A stretch of 64,000 bases of DNA, taken from assembly GCF_033880585.1 (NCBI RefSeq), contig NZ_CP137624.1, positions 3,879,501-3,943,500 of the forward strand. Reading direction: 5' to 3'. The stretch is from Lysinibacillus louembei. Lineage in GTDB: Bacteria > Bacillota > Bacilli > Bacillales_A > Planococcaceae. The notes below the pieces were generated by a model. It was not told where the DNA came from and made no database searches. It was given only the letters and a program-made list of their open reading frames with translations. A program made the translations under genes and the position numbers. Of this stretch, positions 17,163-26,455 are shown one piece after another. Each line of letters begins with the position of its first letter. The first letter of the stretch is position 1.

Positions 17163-19091
17163 TCAATGTTCATGTTTTTCTTCTGTTAAATATAAATGTA
17201 TTGTACCTTGTTGTTCAAGCTTGCTCCCCGCAGAAGGCATTTGCTCAGAAACAATCGTTCCTTCACCGTGCCATTCAATCGTTAATGGATAATGCTGCTG
17301 TACGACTTCATCAACAGTTTGCCCAACAAAATCAGCTACCTCCACCATAATTGGATCTGTCCAAACCGTTACCTTTTCAATTTGTTCCTTTGACTTTTCA
17401 ATGCCAACAACTGGTGCAACGTCCTCTATAATTTGCCCAACAATTGGCGCTGCAATAAGCCCACCAAATTGCAAATGATTTTTCGGATTATCAATTGCTA
17501 CATAAACGATAATTTCTGGTTTATCTGCTGGAGCGAACCCAATAAATGATACAATATAATCGCCTTCTTTATATCGTCCATTTTCTACCTTTTGGGCTGT
17601 TCCTGTTTTCCCACCTATTCGCAAGCCTTCGCGAAATGCTTGCTTACCAGAGCCCTTTGCAACAACAGACTCTAATGCATGGCGCACTTGCGCTGATGTT
17701 TGTTCACTAATAACTTGGCGCTTTGCTTCTGGCGTATGCTCCACGATGACCTCTCCATCATCTGCAACAATTTTGGATACAACATGTGGCGTGTATAGCG
17801 TCCCTCCATTAATAGCAGCCGCTACAGCTTGCATTTGCTGAATCGGTGTCACAGAAATACCTTGCCCGAAGGATGTTGTCGCATGCTCAACAGGTCCAAA
17901 AGCCTTTTCAGAAAATAAAATACCACTTGCCTCACCTGCTATATTTGAGCCTGTTTTTTGACCAAAGCCAAAATCCTTAATATACTGCAATAGCTTTTGT
18001 GATCCAACACGCTGCCCGAGTTCAATAAAGCCTGGGTTACAGGAATTTTGAACAACCTCCAAAAATGTTTCATCCTTATGCCCTTCACGCTTCCAGCAAC
18101 GCAAGCGTGCACCCTCAACCATCGTATAGCCAGGATCGTAAAAGTGATCCTTCTCCAAATCAACGACTCCTTCTTCTAAAGCAGCGCTCAATGTAATGAT
18201 TTTAAAGGTAGAGCCTGGCTCATATGTCATGAAAACAGGTAAATTTCGATTGTAAATTGATGAATCAACTTTTTTAAAGTTGGTCGGGTCATATGTTGGA
18301 AAAGAGGATAAGGCTAAAATTTCACCTGTATTTGGATTCATTGCAATGCCAATCGCTTGATCCGCATCGTAGCGTTGCATTGCTTGCGCTAATTCTCTTT
18401 CCATTACTTGCTGTATTGTTAAATCAATCGTTAATTGAACGGTTGCACCCGACTCCCCCTCTTTCCATTCATCATCGACATGCTCCATCTCCATATTTTT
18501 CGCATCTGTAAATAAACGAATGGCAGCATTATTACCTGTCAGCATTTCATTATATTCATATTCAATTCCTGCTAAACCCTGGTTATCATAGCCCGTAAAG
18601 CCCAGAAATCTTGACAATAATGAACCGTATGGATATTGCCTTACATAATCAACACCGCTATATAAACCTTTAATTTTTAACGCCTGTATCGCCTCCACTT
18701 GCTCCTCCGTGATGTTTTTCCCTTCTGGTGCTAGCTTCACTAAATACACAGACTTCTTCATCTTCTCAAGCAATTCTGCCTCACTTGCCTGTAAAATTGG
18801 GGCAATCTGCTTTGCAGCAAGCTCCACATTATCATTTTGCTTCGGAATAAAGTAGAGCGTTGGTGCCAGCTTATTCGTTACAATCACTTCATTTTTCCGA
18901 TCTACAATATTCCCACGCTCTGTAACAAATGGAATTTCGCGGTCCCAATTTGCCTTTGCAAGATCCGTTAGCTCATCATGTTGAATAATTTGCACATATA
19001 CTAATCGTGCAATAATTGCGAGCCCGTATAAAAAAAAGGCGTACACAACAATTTTCAAGCGCTTTTTTGAAAGCAGTGAAATCCACTTCAT
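17163..19091 (-). CDS. spoVD: Sporulation penicillin-binding protein SpoVD
   Basis: Class B transpeptidase for spore cortex synthesis, 642 residues. There is an N-terminal transmembrane anchor, a PBP dimerisation domain (WDREIPFVTERGNIVDR), and a transpeptidase domain with active-site STFK (EPGSTFKI), SCN (QNSCNPGF) and KTG (GGKTGTAQK). A single C-terminal PASTA domain follows (VADFVGQTVDEVVQQHYP). The one PASTA domain separates it from PbpB. The start is ATG at 19091 after GGAGTG; nine earlier bases are open. A SigE-like promoter lies in the gap before it. Confidence 0.95.
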   Translation of the reverse strand: MKWISLLSKKRLKIVVYAFFLYGLAIIARLVYVQIIQHDELTDLAKANWDREIPFVTERGNIVDRKNEVIVTNKLAPTLYFIPKQNDNVELAAKQIAPILQASEAELLEKMKKSVYLVKLAPEGKNITEEQVEAIQALKIKGLYSGVDYVRQYPYGSLLSRFLGFTGYDNQGLAGIEYEYNEMLTGNNAAIRLFTDAKNMEMEHVDDEWKEGESGATVQLTIDLTIQQVMERELAQAMQRYDADQAIGIAMNPNTGEILALSSFPTYDPTNFKKVDSSIYNRNLPVFMTYEPGSTFKIITLSAALEEGVVDLEKDHFYDPGYTMVEGARLRCWKREGHKDETFLEVVQNSCNPGFIELGQRVGSQKLLQYIKDFGFGQKTGSNIAGEASGILFSEKAFGPVEHATTSFGQGISVTPIQQMQAVAAAINGGTLYTPHVVSKIVADDGEVIVEHTPEAKRQVISEQTSAQVRHALESVVAKGSGKQAFREGLRIGGKTGTAQKVENGRYKEGDYIVSFIGFAPADKPEIIVYVAIDNPKNHLQFGGLIAAPIVGQIIEDVAPVVGIEKSKEQIEKVTVWTDPIMVEVADFVGQTVDEVVQQHYPLTIEWHGEGTIVSEQMPSAGSKLEQQGTIHLYLTEEKHEH

Positions 19092-19112
19092 TCGACACAC
19101 TCCGTTTTTAAC

Positions 19113-19141
19113 AAAGTATGTACAGAAGTGGACTTCTATTC
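19113..19141 (-). promoter_or_regulatory. SigE-type promoter of spoVD
   Basis: On the minus strand GAATAGA (19141-19135), a 14-base spacer and CATACTTT (19120-19113) match the mother-cell SigE consensus (KMATAWW, CATACANT). It lies in the short pbpB-spoVD gap, where B. subtilis has its spoVD promoter. Confidence 0.6.
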
Positions 19142-19163
19142 TAACTATACAAAACGAACAACC

Positions 19164-21383
19164 TTAGTCTTGTGGTAATTGCTCGCCGTCTTCGTCAGTG
19201 TTTTCCACTTGCGGTGCAAAGCTTTCTTCAGGTGTTTTTAACTTTACAACGATTGGTGCTGTATCTTGAATAGCGGTATTTTCTGAGACGCTTTGACTAT
19301 CTACATAGCCCTCACCAACAATTTCAATTGGCAAGCCAGATAACGCTTTATATATTAATACATTGCGCAACGACCAACCGATAAATGATGGCAACGTAAT
19401 CGTTCCCTCCGTCTTTAAAAAGACGATGCTTCCTTTAGCTACCTCAGTATCTTTTGCAGGGTATTGCTCCACAATTGGTCCACCCTCACCAACAATGACT
19501 GGCGTTAAGCCTTGGTTAATAAGGTCTACTTGTACAGTTTCAGCGGATTTTTTTTCATAATCCGCTAATTTTGTTAGCTCTACCTCAGCACTTTCCTCAG
19601 GGTTAATATTAAAATATTTCAAGCTATTTTCCATTACCATTTTAAATACAGCTGCTGTTGGTTCAGAGCCAACTTCTGTTTCACCAAGCTTTGGTTTTTT
19701 CACAGCAATATACATAATAAGCTGTGGGTCCTCTACTGGCGCCATCCCTAAAAAGGAATACAAATAGTGATTTTTCCCTTCATAATAGCCTCCGCCATGC
19801 TCGTTAGCAATTTGTGCAGTTCCTGTTTTTCCGGCAACCTCATAGCCTTCTAGTGCAAAGCGTTGTGCTGTTCCTTTATCACTCGTTACAGTGGATGCCA
19901 AAATTTCCCGCACTTGCTTTGCTGTGTTTGCTGAAACAGGCTGACCTTTGACAATTGGCTCATCATCTAAAATCACTTTTCCTGTGCTTGGATCAACAAT
20001 TTTATCAATGACATATGGCTGCATCATTTTGCCATCATTCGCAATGGCCGTCATCCCTTGAATAAGCTGCATTGGTGTTACAGTAGACCCTTGACCAAAT
20101 GCTGTCGTTACTTTATTAACTGGATATTTAGATAGCAATGTACCTGTTACTTCGCCAGGCAAGTCAATACCTGTTTTCTGTCCAAAGCCAAAACGATCTA
20201 AATAGTCATAAAAAGTATCTGCCCCCATAATGGATAGCATATGTGCCATCCCTGTATTGGAGGAGCGTTGGATTCCTTCTAAATAGCTAATTTTCCCCCA
20301 GCCTACTCGGTTGTGGTCACGAATTTTGCGATCATAAACTACATATTCCCCTGACTGAAATTTCGCATTCGGATGCCAGTTACCTGAGTCAACCGCTGCT
20401 GCTAATGTGAAAGTTTTCATTGTCGAGCCTGGCTCGATAACATTTTCAATCGTTTCATTGAGCCAGTTACTTTCTAAGCCTACACGGTCTGCAGGATCAA
20501 ATGTTGGACGCTGTGACATCGCTAAAATTTCACCTGTTTTAGGATTCGCAACAATCGCTGTCATCGATTCAGGATTATATTGCTTGTCCACTTGCGTCAT
20601 TGCCTCATCTAAAAAGTTTTGAATTGTTTTATCTAATGTTAAGTAAATGTCCGCACCGTCTTTTGCGGGCTGAATCATTTTTTCACTATTTGGCAATAAG
20701 TAGCCTTTGCGATCGCTCTCATAGGATATTGAGCCAGGTGTACCTGTTAATTGTTCATTATACGTGTACTCTAGCCCCATTTTCCCAACAGTTTTTATTG
20801 TATTATCCTCCTGCTTTTCCTCGACTGCAAAGCCAATTAAATGCGAAGCGAACGGTCCATTTGGATAATAGCGCTTCGTATCCTTTTCAAAAATAATACC
20901 TGACAATCCATGCTCTTCAATTGCTAATTTTGTATCATAGCTAATCTTCCGTCCTGCCGCACCAAATTCAACCTGATATGGCGTTCTACCATCTGATAGC
21001 TTTCTCGTTAAAATTTGATAAATCTCTTGTTCATCCATTTCAATGTATTGCGCTAATATTTTTGCTGTTTCTGCTGGATCGACAACATGAACAGGCTCTT
21101 TTGAATTTTTAGATGCATCTTCATTAACAACTGCGACAAGCTTATATGCTAAAGTGTCTTCAGCAATAACATTGTCATTACGATCTAAAATACGCCCTCG
21201 ATTTGCTGCAAGATGCACCTCTCGTGCATATTTAGCAGCAGCCTCCGCCTGTAATGAATAGCCATTTACTTCACTAGCCGTTTGTAAATGGACTATCCGC
21301 CAAAATAATAACAAAAAGAGCCCTCCATATAGTAAAAACATCAGGAAGGCTCCTTTTTGGAAACGAAATGTACTCTTTTTCAT
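19164..21383 (-). CDS. pbpB: Division penicillin-binding protein 2B
   Basis: Class B transpeptidase of the divisome, working with FtsW; 739 residues. One transmembrane helix (about 13-30), the dimerisation region (AANRGRILDRNDNVIAEDT), and a transpeptidase domain with STMK (EPGSTMKTF), SSN (RSSNTGMAH) and KTG (AGKTGTAQI). Two PASTA-like domains follow (from about residue 600; TLPSFIGWSLRNVLIYK in the second) with an acidic tail. The start overlaps the ftsL stop by 4 bases. Confidence 0.95.
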   Translation of the reverse strand: MKKSTFRFQKGAFLMFLLYGGLFLLLFWRIVHLQTASEVNGYSLQAEAAAKYAREVHLAANRGRILDRNDNVIAEDTLAYKLVAVVNEDASKNSKEPVHVVDPAETAKILAQYIEMDEQEIYQILTRKLSDGRTPYQVEFGAAGRKISYDTKLAIEEHGLSGIIFEKDTKRYYPNGPFASHLIGFAVEEKQEDNTIKTVGKMGLEYTYNEQLTGTPGSISYESDRKGYLLPNSEKMIQPAKDGADIYLTLDKTIQNFLDEAMTQVDKQYNPESMTAIVANPKTGEILAMSQRPTFDPADRVGLESNWLNETIENVIEPGSTMKTFTLAAAVDSGNWHPNAKFQSGEYVVYDRKIRDHNRVGWGKISYLEGIQRSSNTGMAHMLSIMGADTFYDYLDRFGFGQKTGIDLPGEVTGTLLSKYPVNKVTTAFGQGSTVTPMQLIQGMTAIANDGKMMQPYVIDKIVDPSTGKVILDDEPIVKGQPVSANTAKQVREILASTVTSDKGTAQRFALEGYEVAGKTGTAQIANEHGGGYYEGKNHYLYSFLGMAPVEDPQLIMYIAVKKPKLGETEVGSEPTAAVFKMVMENSLKYFNINPEESAEVELTKLADYEKKSAETVQVDLINQGLTPVIVGEGGPIVEQYPAKDTEVAKGSIVFLKTEGTITLPSFIGWSLRNVLIYKALSGLPIEIVGEGYVDSQSVSENTAIQDTAPIVVKLKTPEESFAPQVENTDEDGEQLPQD

Positions 21384-21757
21384 TCTCCCGGCACTACCTT
21401 TACATTTTTCTCGTTAAGAGTTAAACCGAGTTCTTGTGCTCTTTTCAAAATTCGTTCATAAGCCGACAACTCACTAACCTGCACTTTCAAACCTACATTT
21501 TGATTCGCAATTTCAGATATTTCTTTTTCGATTTGCTGTATTTCCATACTTGTTGTTTGAATTTTACTTTGTGTATGTAGGATTGCAACTGCCATAATTG
21601 CTACTACTACTAAAAATAACATGTATAAAAACTTTTCTCGTTTAGAAATAAATGCTTTGCTCTTTTTATAGTTCGGTTTCTTGCTAGGCTGCTGTGGTGG
21701 TTGTGGTGATACTGCAGGTTGTTGGATATACGGTTGTTGTCTTACACGTACTGCCAT
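21380..21757 (-). CDS. ftsL: Cell division protein FtsL
   Basis: Small bitopic divisome protein, 125 residues: a basic and proline/glutamine-rich cytoplasmic tail (1-42), one transmembrane segment (about 43-63), and an extracytoplasmic leucine-zipper-like coiled coil (TTSMEIQQIEKEISEIANQN). It ends with AQELGLTLNEKNVKVV. Sequence similarity in the family is low; the call rests on architecture and the rsmH-ftsL-pbpB order. It lies 15 bases after rsmH. Confidence 0.9.
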   Translation of the reverse strand: MAVRVRQQPYIQQPAVSPQPPQQPSKKPNYKKSKAFISKREKFLYMLFLVVVAIMAVAILHTQSKIQTTSMEIQQIEKEISEIANQNVGLKVQVSELSAYERILKRAQELGLTLNEKNVKVVPGE

Positions 21758-21772
21758 CGTCAGCCACTTCCC

Positions 21773-22711
21773 TTATTGATTAATTTTTTCAGCGATACGA
21801 AGCTTCGCTGAACGTGAACGGTTATTAGCCTCTAGCTCCTCTTCTGTCGGAACAATTGGCTTTTTCGTAATTAATTTTAGCCTTGGCTTCATATTATCTG
21901 GAATAATCGGTAAACCTGGCGGCAATTCCGGTAATGAAGAAGCCTCTTTAAATATCGTTTTGCAAAGACGATCCTCTAATGAGTGGAATGTAATAACGCT
22001 AACTCGTCCACCAATCGCCAATAGGTCTATCGCATCCACGATAGAGTCCTCAGCTACTCCAAGCTCATCATTGACAGCAATGCGAATCGCTTGAAATACG
22101 CGCTTTGCAGGATGTCCTCCTGTACGACGAGCAGCCGCAGGAATTCCTTCTTTAATTAATTCTACTAATTGCCCTGTCGTTTCAATTGGGGCAGTTTTAC
22201 GTGCCGCTTCAATTTTGCGGGCAATTTGCTTTGAAAACTTTTCTTCACCATAGCGGAAGAAAATCCTCACTAAATCCTCGTATGACCATTCATTCACTAC
22301 ATGGAATGCTGTTAATTCAGCAGTTTGATCCATGCGCATATCAAGCGGGGCATCATGATGATAGCTAAAGCCTCTCTCTGGTGTATCCAATTGTGGGGAA
22401 GATACGCCTAGATCATATAAAATTCCATCCACTTGTTGAATATTTAGTGCATATAGCTCGTCCTTTAAATATCTAAAATTTGAATGGACAAACGTCACAC
22501 GATCTAAATAATCGGCTAATCGCACCTTTGCATTATTAATTGCTATCGTATCTTGGTCAAAACATATAAGCCTTCCATTCGGAGACAGCTGCTGTACGAG
22601 GTATTCGCTATGACCAGCGCCACCTAATGTGCAGTCTACATATACCCCATCTGGATTGATGTTCAATCCATCAACCGTCTCCTTCAATAATACAGTTGTA
22701 TGATTGAACAT
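21773..22711 (-). CDS. rsmH: 16S rRNA (cytosine-N4)-methyltransferase RsmH
   Basis: SAM-dependent enzyme (MraW) that methylates N4 of C1402 in 16S rRNA; 312 residues. Signatures are [26 protein letters not shown] (SAM loop), [38 protein letters not shown] and ISFHSLEDR-like ([13 protein letters not shown]). It is the second gene of the mra operon, 21 bases after mraZ. Confidence 0.97.
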   Translation of the reverse strand: MFNHTTVLLKETVDGLNINPDGVYVDCTLGGAGHSEYLVQQLSPNGRLICFDQDTIAINNAKVRLADYLDRVTFVHSNFRYLKDELYALNIQQVDGILYDLGVSSPQLDTPERGFSYHHDAPLDMRMDQTAELTAFHVVNEWSYEDLVRIFFRYGEEKFSKQIARKIEAARKTAPIETTGQLVELIKEGIPAAARRTGGHPAKRVFQAIRIAVNDELGVAEDSIVDAIDLLAIGGRVSVITFHSLEDRLCKTIFKEASSLPELPPGLPIIPDNMKPRLKLITKKPIVPTEEELEANNRSRSAKLRIAEKINQ

Positions 22712-22732
22712 AGTCTTTACTCCTTCAAAGCT

Positions 22733-23164
22733 TTAAAAATCAAAGCCTATCATATTTTCTGCTATTTCGTTAAATGATGCTTCAGATTCATCATAATATG
22801 TGTCCCAAGCTTCCTTCGCCCAAATTTCTATCCTACTTGATACACCTAATACAACACATTCTTTTTCAAGATTTGCATATTGGATTAATGTAGCTGGAAT
22901 ATTGATGCGACCTTGCTTATCCAATTCAACCTCCGTTGCACCTGAAAAGAAGAAACGCGCAAATGCACGAGCATCCTTTTTCGTCATCGGTAGGTTCTTT
23001 AATTTTTCTTCAAGCTTTCGCCATTCATCCATAGGGTATCCAAAAATACAGTTGTCCAATCCGCGTGTAATAACAAACGTTTCACCTAGTGATTCTCGAA
23101 ATTTCGAAGGCACTATGAGACGTCCTTTTACATCGACGGAATGTACGTATTCCCCCATGAACAT
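22733..23164 (-). CDS. mraZ: Transcriptional regulator MraZ
   Basis: AbrB-fold DNA-binding protein that represses or tunes its own mra operon; 143 residues, the same length as B. subtilis MraZ and very similar ([42 protein letters not shown]). The two SpoVT/AbrB-like halves each carry the DxKGR/DxQGR motif. The start is ATG at 23164 after GGGGTGAG; a GTG nine bases earlier overlaps that site. TGGG repeats upstream are its likely operator. Confidence 0.97.
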   Translation of the reverse strand: MFMGEYVHSVDVKGRLIVPSKFRESLGETFVITRGLDNCIFGYPMDEWRKLEEKLKNLPMTKKDARAFARFFFSGATEVELDKQGRINIPATLIQYANLEKECVVLGVSSRIEIWAKEAWDTYYDESEASFNEIAENMIGFDF

Positions 23165-23172
23165 GCTACTCA

Positions 23173-23230
23173 CCCCACTTTACTAATAAATGTACCACAA
23201 GCCCCCACTTTTCACCACCCATTCCTCCCA
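23173..23230 (-). promoter_or_regulatory. Possible MraZ operator (TGGG repeats)
   Basis: The minus strand has TGGG starting at 23230 and 23221, TGGTG at 23217, TGGGG at 23207 and again at 23177 near the ribosome binding site. MraZ family proteins bind tandem TGGG-type repeats before mraZ. TATTAT/TATAGT just upstream may be the -10 region, but I see no good -35. Confidence 0.5.
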
Positions 23231-23304
23231 TTTCTTGTACTATAATAAGAAATTACGTAAATAGACCTTGCTTTCCTAGGGGTGAATGATAATATAAGCA
23301 TACT

Positions 23305-23336
23305 AAAAAGCTATTCCTTAAAAGAAATAGCTTTTT
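23305..23336 (-). terminator. Terminator downstream of bshC
   Basis: AAAAAGCTATT (23305-23315) pairs with AATAGCTTTTT (23326-23336), five bases after the bshC stop. It separates bshC from the mra operon. Confidence 0.75.
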
Positions 23337-23340
23337 GGTC

Positions 23341-24957
23341 TCAAATCATTATACAATTATGTCGGAACGAAGGGACTAAATTTAGTTCAATAAGACTATC
23401 TATTAAAGTCGAACCATATAGGTTTAAATACTGATACGGATTAAATAAGCGTTCTTGCAAATTATTATTAGGGAAAAGCTCTGTTAACAACAAATCAAAT
23501 TGCTTTATTTTCACATCATGCTTCTGCAATATTTCTTGTTCAATCTTAGAAGCCAAATAATCAAATTGCATACAATGATATTGCTTATTTTTTTCTACAA
23601 TATTATGCAGGTTTAATTGCTGACCATCTAAATAGTGCTCAAGCTCCTCATAGTGTGCAAGTAATTGCTGCTGCATTTGAGCAATTTTCTCTTTTACCTG
23701 CTCGTCTTGCACTTGCTCAATAAAGCGATTTTTTAATTGCTCCACCTTGCCTTCCATAACATTAAGCACCGTTAAATTATGCTGTGTCAACAAAGGCTGT
23801 ACAGCGCGCGATACTAATGTAATATTTAATCTCGGAGCAAAGATCGGCATTTGTAATTCCAATAAGGAAAAGGCTGGCTTTAGTGTTGCCCAATAGGCTA
23901 ATTCCCCAGGCCCCCCTACAAAAGCTAGTACAGGAATTGTCATTTCTTGCATTAATGGGCGTGTCACCACATTATTGCTTAATTTTTCAGGCGTTTGTTG
24001 CGCCACTTCCAGTAGCTGCTCCTTTGTCAGTTTGATATGACCTAGTGTATTTGTAAAATAGCCATCCTTACGCTCTAGTAAAAAACGTTCTCCCTCTTGT
24101 ACGAAAAATAGATTGGCATTGCTTGCTGTTGCTTCAATAGGTTTGCCATAGCCCGCCTGATTGAATGCCTCCTCCTGTAAAACAACTCCTTGCGCAATTT
24201 CCTCATTGCGCTCTATTAATCTCACAAAAAATTTAGCTTCATATTGTCGGAATGCTGAAAATGCTGCATCTAACATCAGCAAGCCGTGCTTTGCAAATAG
24301 CTCATTCATCAACGCTGTGAAGAAGTCTGTAAATGTTGTGCTCGTTTGCAAGTGCATTAATACATTATGTAGTAAATCTTTTGTATGGGCAGTTTCGCCA
24401 AAGTCCGCAAAAACGGTACGTACAAATTGTTCCATCTCTTCTTTATTAATTGCTGTTGTCGATGCCATCGTTTTACGCTTTGAACGCTCTTTATAAGCGC
24501 GCTTTTTTAACGTTGCATCTACAGCTGTATACGTGTGGTTAATTTCCTCAATATCGTGATCCTCACCAGCAATCCAAAATAACGGTACAACAGGTTTACC
24601 AAGCTTTTCACGTTGTTCCTTTGCTAGTAAAATAACCGAAATCGCCTTATGCACTGAATATAAAGGTCCTGTTAATAAACCAGCTTGTTGCCCCCCAACA
24701 ACGACAAAGGCACCTGCCGCTAGCTCATCTAAATGATGCTTGCTTGCCTCTGATAAGCCAAATGGTGTCATATATAACTGAATAATTTTGCTTAATTGCG
24801 CTGTATCATATGTTTTTGTTGCTAAATATTGTGCCCGTGCTTGAAAGGCATCTTCATTGAATGCATAATCAAAAAAGTCGTGTATCGTAGATTGCTCATT
24901 CCAATACTGTGCCAATATTTCATTTTGTACTGGTAAAACGTTTTGTTCCAGCTTCAT
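23341..24957 (-). CDS. bshC: Bacillithiol synthesis cysteine ligase BshC
   Basis: Adds cysteine to GlcN-malate in the last step of bacillithiol synthesis; 538 residues, the normal family length. The Rossmann-like core contains VVGGQQAGLLTGPLYSVHKA, PLFWIAGEDHDIEEINH, VRPLMQE-like (VVTRPLMQEMTIPVLAFVGG) and a long coiled coil (about 400-450: LKNRFIEQVQDEQVKEKI). The C-terminus has FNPYQYLNLYG. It stands upstream of mraZ as in most Bacillus (old name yllA). Confidence 0.95.
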   Translation of the reverse strand: MKLEQNVLPVQNEILAQYWNEQSTIHDFFDYAFNEDAFQARAQYLATKTYDTAQLSKIIQLYMTPFGLSEASKHHLDELAAGAFVVVGGQQAGLLTGPLYSVHKAISVILLAKEQREKLGKPVVPLFWIAGEDHDIEEINHTYTAVDATLKKRAYKERSKRKTMASTTAINKEEMEQFVRTVFADFGETAHTKDLLHNVLMHLQTSTTFTDFFTALMNELFAKHGLLMLDAAFSAFRQYEAKFFVRLIERNEEIAQGVVLQEEAFNQAGYGKPIEATASNANLFFVQEGERFLLERKDGYFTNTLGHIKLTKEQLLEVAQQTPEKLSNNVVTRPLMQEMTIPVLAFVGGPGELAYWATLKPAFSLLELQMPIFAPRLNITLVSRAVQPLLTQHNLTVLNVMEGKVEQLKNRFIEQVQDEQVKEKIAQMQQQLLAHYEELEHYLDGQQLNLHNIVEKNKQYHCMQFDYLASKIEQEILQKHDVKIKQFDLLLTELFPNNNLQERLFNPYQYLNLYGSTLIDSLIELNLVPSFRHNCIMI

Positions 24958-25051
24958 TATTCAAACCCTCTCTATCCCTTACTATCTTCTAAAATGATAT
25001 GCCAACTTACTACATTGTAAACGTTCTGTCGCATTTCGAAAAAGAATTTGC

Positions 25052-25441
25052 TTACATCGCGACATACTCCAGTACGTTTAGTGTGAGCCCTGCAATGAAA
25101 ATGAAAAAATAACTTACGCTCAATAATATAAAATAAACACGCCATATTTTTTTTAACAGTTGTGGTACCGCAATTTCTTTTTTTGTTCGCCAATCAATAT
25201 ATGTAAAGGTAATGGCAATAAAAATAGCCATTATAATAAGCGGAATAACAATGGAAACCTTCCAAATGCTTGCAACAGCCATTGGCACTGAGAAAAAGAG
25301 TAAAAATGTTGCTACATCTGCCGCAAAACCAAATGCTTTTGTGCTGTTTAAGCGCATTTTACGGCATATAAAATAAGTGATAAAAAGTGCTATTAAGGGA
25401 CAAATAATAATAATCGCTATTAAAAAAGATAAAAACTTCAC
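25052..25441 (-). CDS. DUF3397 integral membrane protein
   Basis: Protein of 129 residues with four predicted membrane helices (about 3-24, 42-62, 66-85, 104-124) and a central KEIAVPQLLKKIWRVYF segment. It matches the DUF3397 family found between panE and bshC in many Bacillales. No function is known. Its start overlaps the panE stop by 4 bases, so it is translationally coupled to panE. Confidence 0.8.
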   Translation of the reverse strand: MKFLSFLIAIIIICPLIALFITYFICRKMRLNSTKAFGFAADVATFLLFFSVPMAVASIWKVSIVIPLIIMAIFIAITFTYIDWRTKKEIAVPQLLKKIWRVYFILLSVSYFFIFIAGLTLNVLEYVAM

Positions 25442-26343
25442 ATTTTTTCACCGCTCTCCTCTATTGCTAACAGTAGATAGTATAACACGCTTAGTGTTGG
25501 TACATCTGCTCCTATTTTTTTCGCTCTTTGAATAACTGCTCCGACAATCGTATCAATTTCAGTTTTTCGTCCAGCTTGTCTATCTGCAAGCATTGAAGAA
25601 ATATTTTCAGCTGTCCGTTCACATAATTGATAAACAGCTTGAAACGGAAATTTTTGCTGCATTTCAGGAAATGCCTGCATTAATTCTTGATACAGCTGCT
25701 GTAATAAATGATACGCATGTGTATTTTGAATCAATTGCCCATTCCTTACCTGCAAAAGAGCTGTAAGCGGGTTGACGAAGCAATTGAGCAAAGCTTTTTC
25801 CAACAGCATTTGCTCCGCATCTGGCTGCTGCTCTATGAAAAACCTTTCGTTACTAGCCGCTTCAAAAGCTTTAATAATGGCTTCATTCCCTCGACCTATA
25901 GCTAATTTTAATACACCTAACCCTCGTTGATAAACAGTCGTTTCATTTATTTTCTCTGCACCAAACTGCGCTGAACCGAACATAATATTAGTTTGCTTTA
26001 ATGTTAACGCTTGCTCATAATGAAGCAAGCCGTTTTGCATAAACAACAGCGAAACATTTTCTAATTTTTTTAATGTAGGAAATAGTGTTTGCAATGCATT
26101 ATACTTCGTTGCCACAATCACAATGGCTCCACCCTCAACCTGCAATTGCTGCTCGGTAATTGCCGCAACATCAAATTTTTGTGGTTGCCCATTGACATTA
26201 AAACGCGTAATACCATCCTTACAAATTTCTATCGCCTGCTCCTCACGTCGCGTCACAATTGTTACTGGATAATGTGCCTCGCTTAAAAAGCTTGCCATTA
26301 ACAAACCAACAGCACCAGCGCCAATTACATAAATACGCTCCAT
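25438..26343 (-). CDS. panE: 2-dehydropantoate 2-reductase
   Basis: NADPH-dependent ketopantoate reductase of pantothenate synthesis; 301 residues. The N-terminal Rossmann motif is YVIGAGAVGLLMASFL; VATKYNALQTL, LFMQNGLLHYE and LLEKALLNCFVNPLTALL are typical, and the C-terminal domain ends with ADRQAGRKTEIDTIVGAVIQ (catalytic region). Old name ylbQ in this syntenic position. Copy 2 of the dispersed palindrome lies 31 bases upstream of its start, and the start lacks a strong ribosome binding site. Confidence 0.9.
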   Translation of the reverse strand: MERIYVIGAGAVGLLMASFLSEAHYPVTIVTRREEQAIEICKDGITRFNVNGQPQKFDVAAITEQQLQVEGGAIVIVATKYNALQTLFPTLKKLENVSLLFMQNGLLHYEQALTLKQTNIMFGSAQFGAEKINETTVYQRGLGVLKLAIGRGNEAIIKAFEAASNERFFIEQQPDAEQMLLEKALLNCFVNPLTALLQVRNGQLIQNTHAYHLLQQLYQELMQAFPEMQQKFPFQAVYQLCERTAENISSMLADRQAGRKTEIDTIVGAVIQRAKKIGADVPTLSVLYYLLLAIEESGEKM

Positions 26344-26373
26344 ACGCTCACCATCTTTTGTAGTAAATTTTCA

Positions 26374-26397
26374 GAATTGTTTGTGTGCCTGGCACTC
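26374..26397. repeat. Dispersed palindromic repeat, copy 2
   Basis: AATTGT (26375-26380) followed by GTGTGCCTGGCACTC (26383-26397), as in copies at 5261 and 29695; about 31 bases upstream of the panE start. Confidence 0.8.
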
Positions 26398-26444
26398 AAA
26401 AAACTGCTCTTACTAGTCATTATACATGACTTTCAGAGCAGTTT
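26398..26444 (-). terminator. Terminator downstream of the acyl-CoA carboxylase gene
   Basis: AAAACTGCTCT (minus strand, 26444-26434) pairs with AGAGCAGTTTTT (26409-26398), with an inner GTCAT/ATGAC pair. It lies 11 bases after the stop and can work in both directions. Confidence 0.75.
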
Positions 26445-26455
26445 TCATTGTAAGG

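Noticed and set aside
24972-25193. 73-codon frame between bshC and the DUF3397 gene
   Set aside because: It overlaps the DUF3397 gene in another frame on the same strand and lacks a ribosome binding site.
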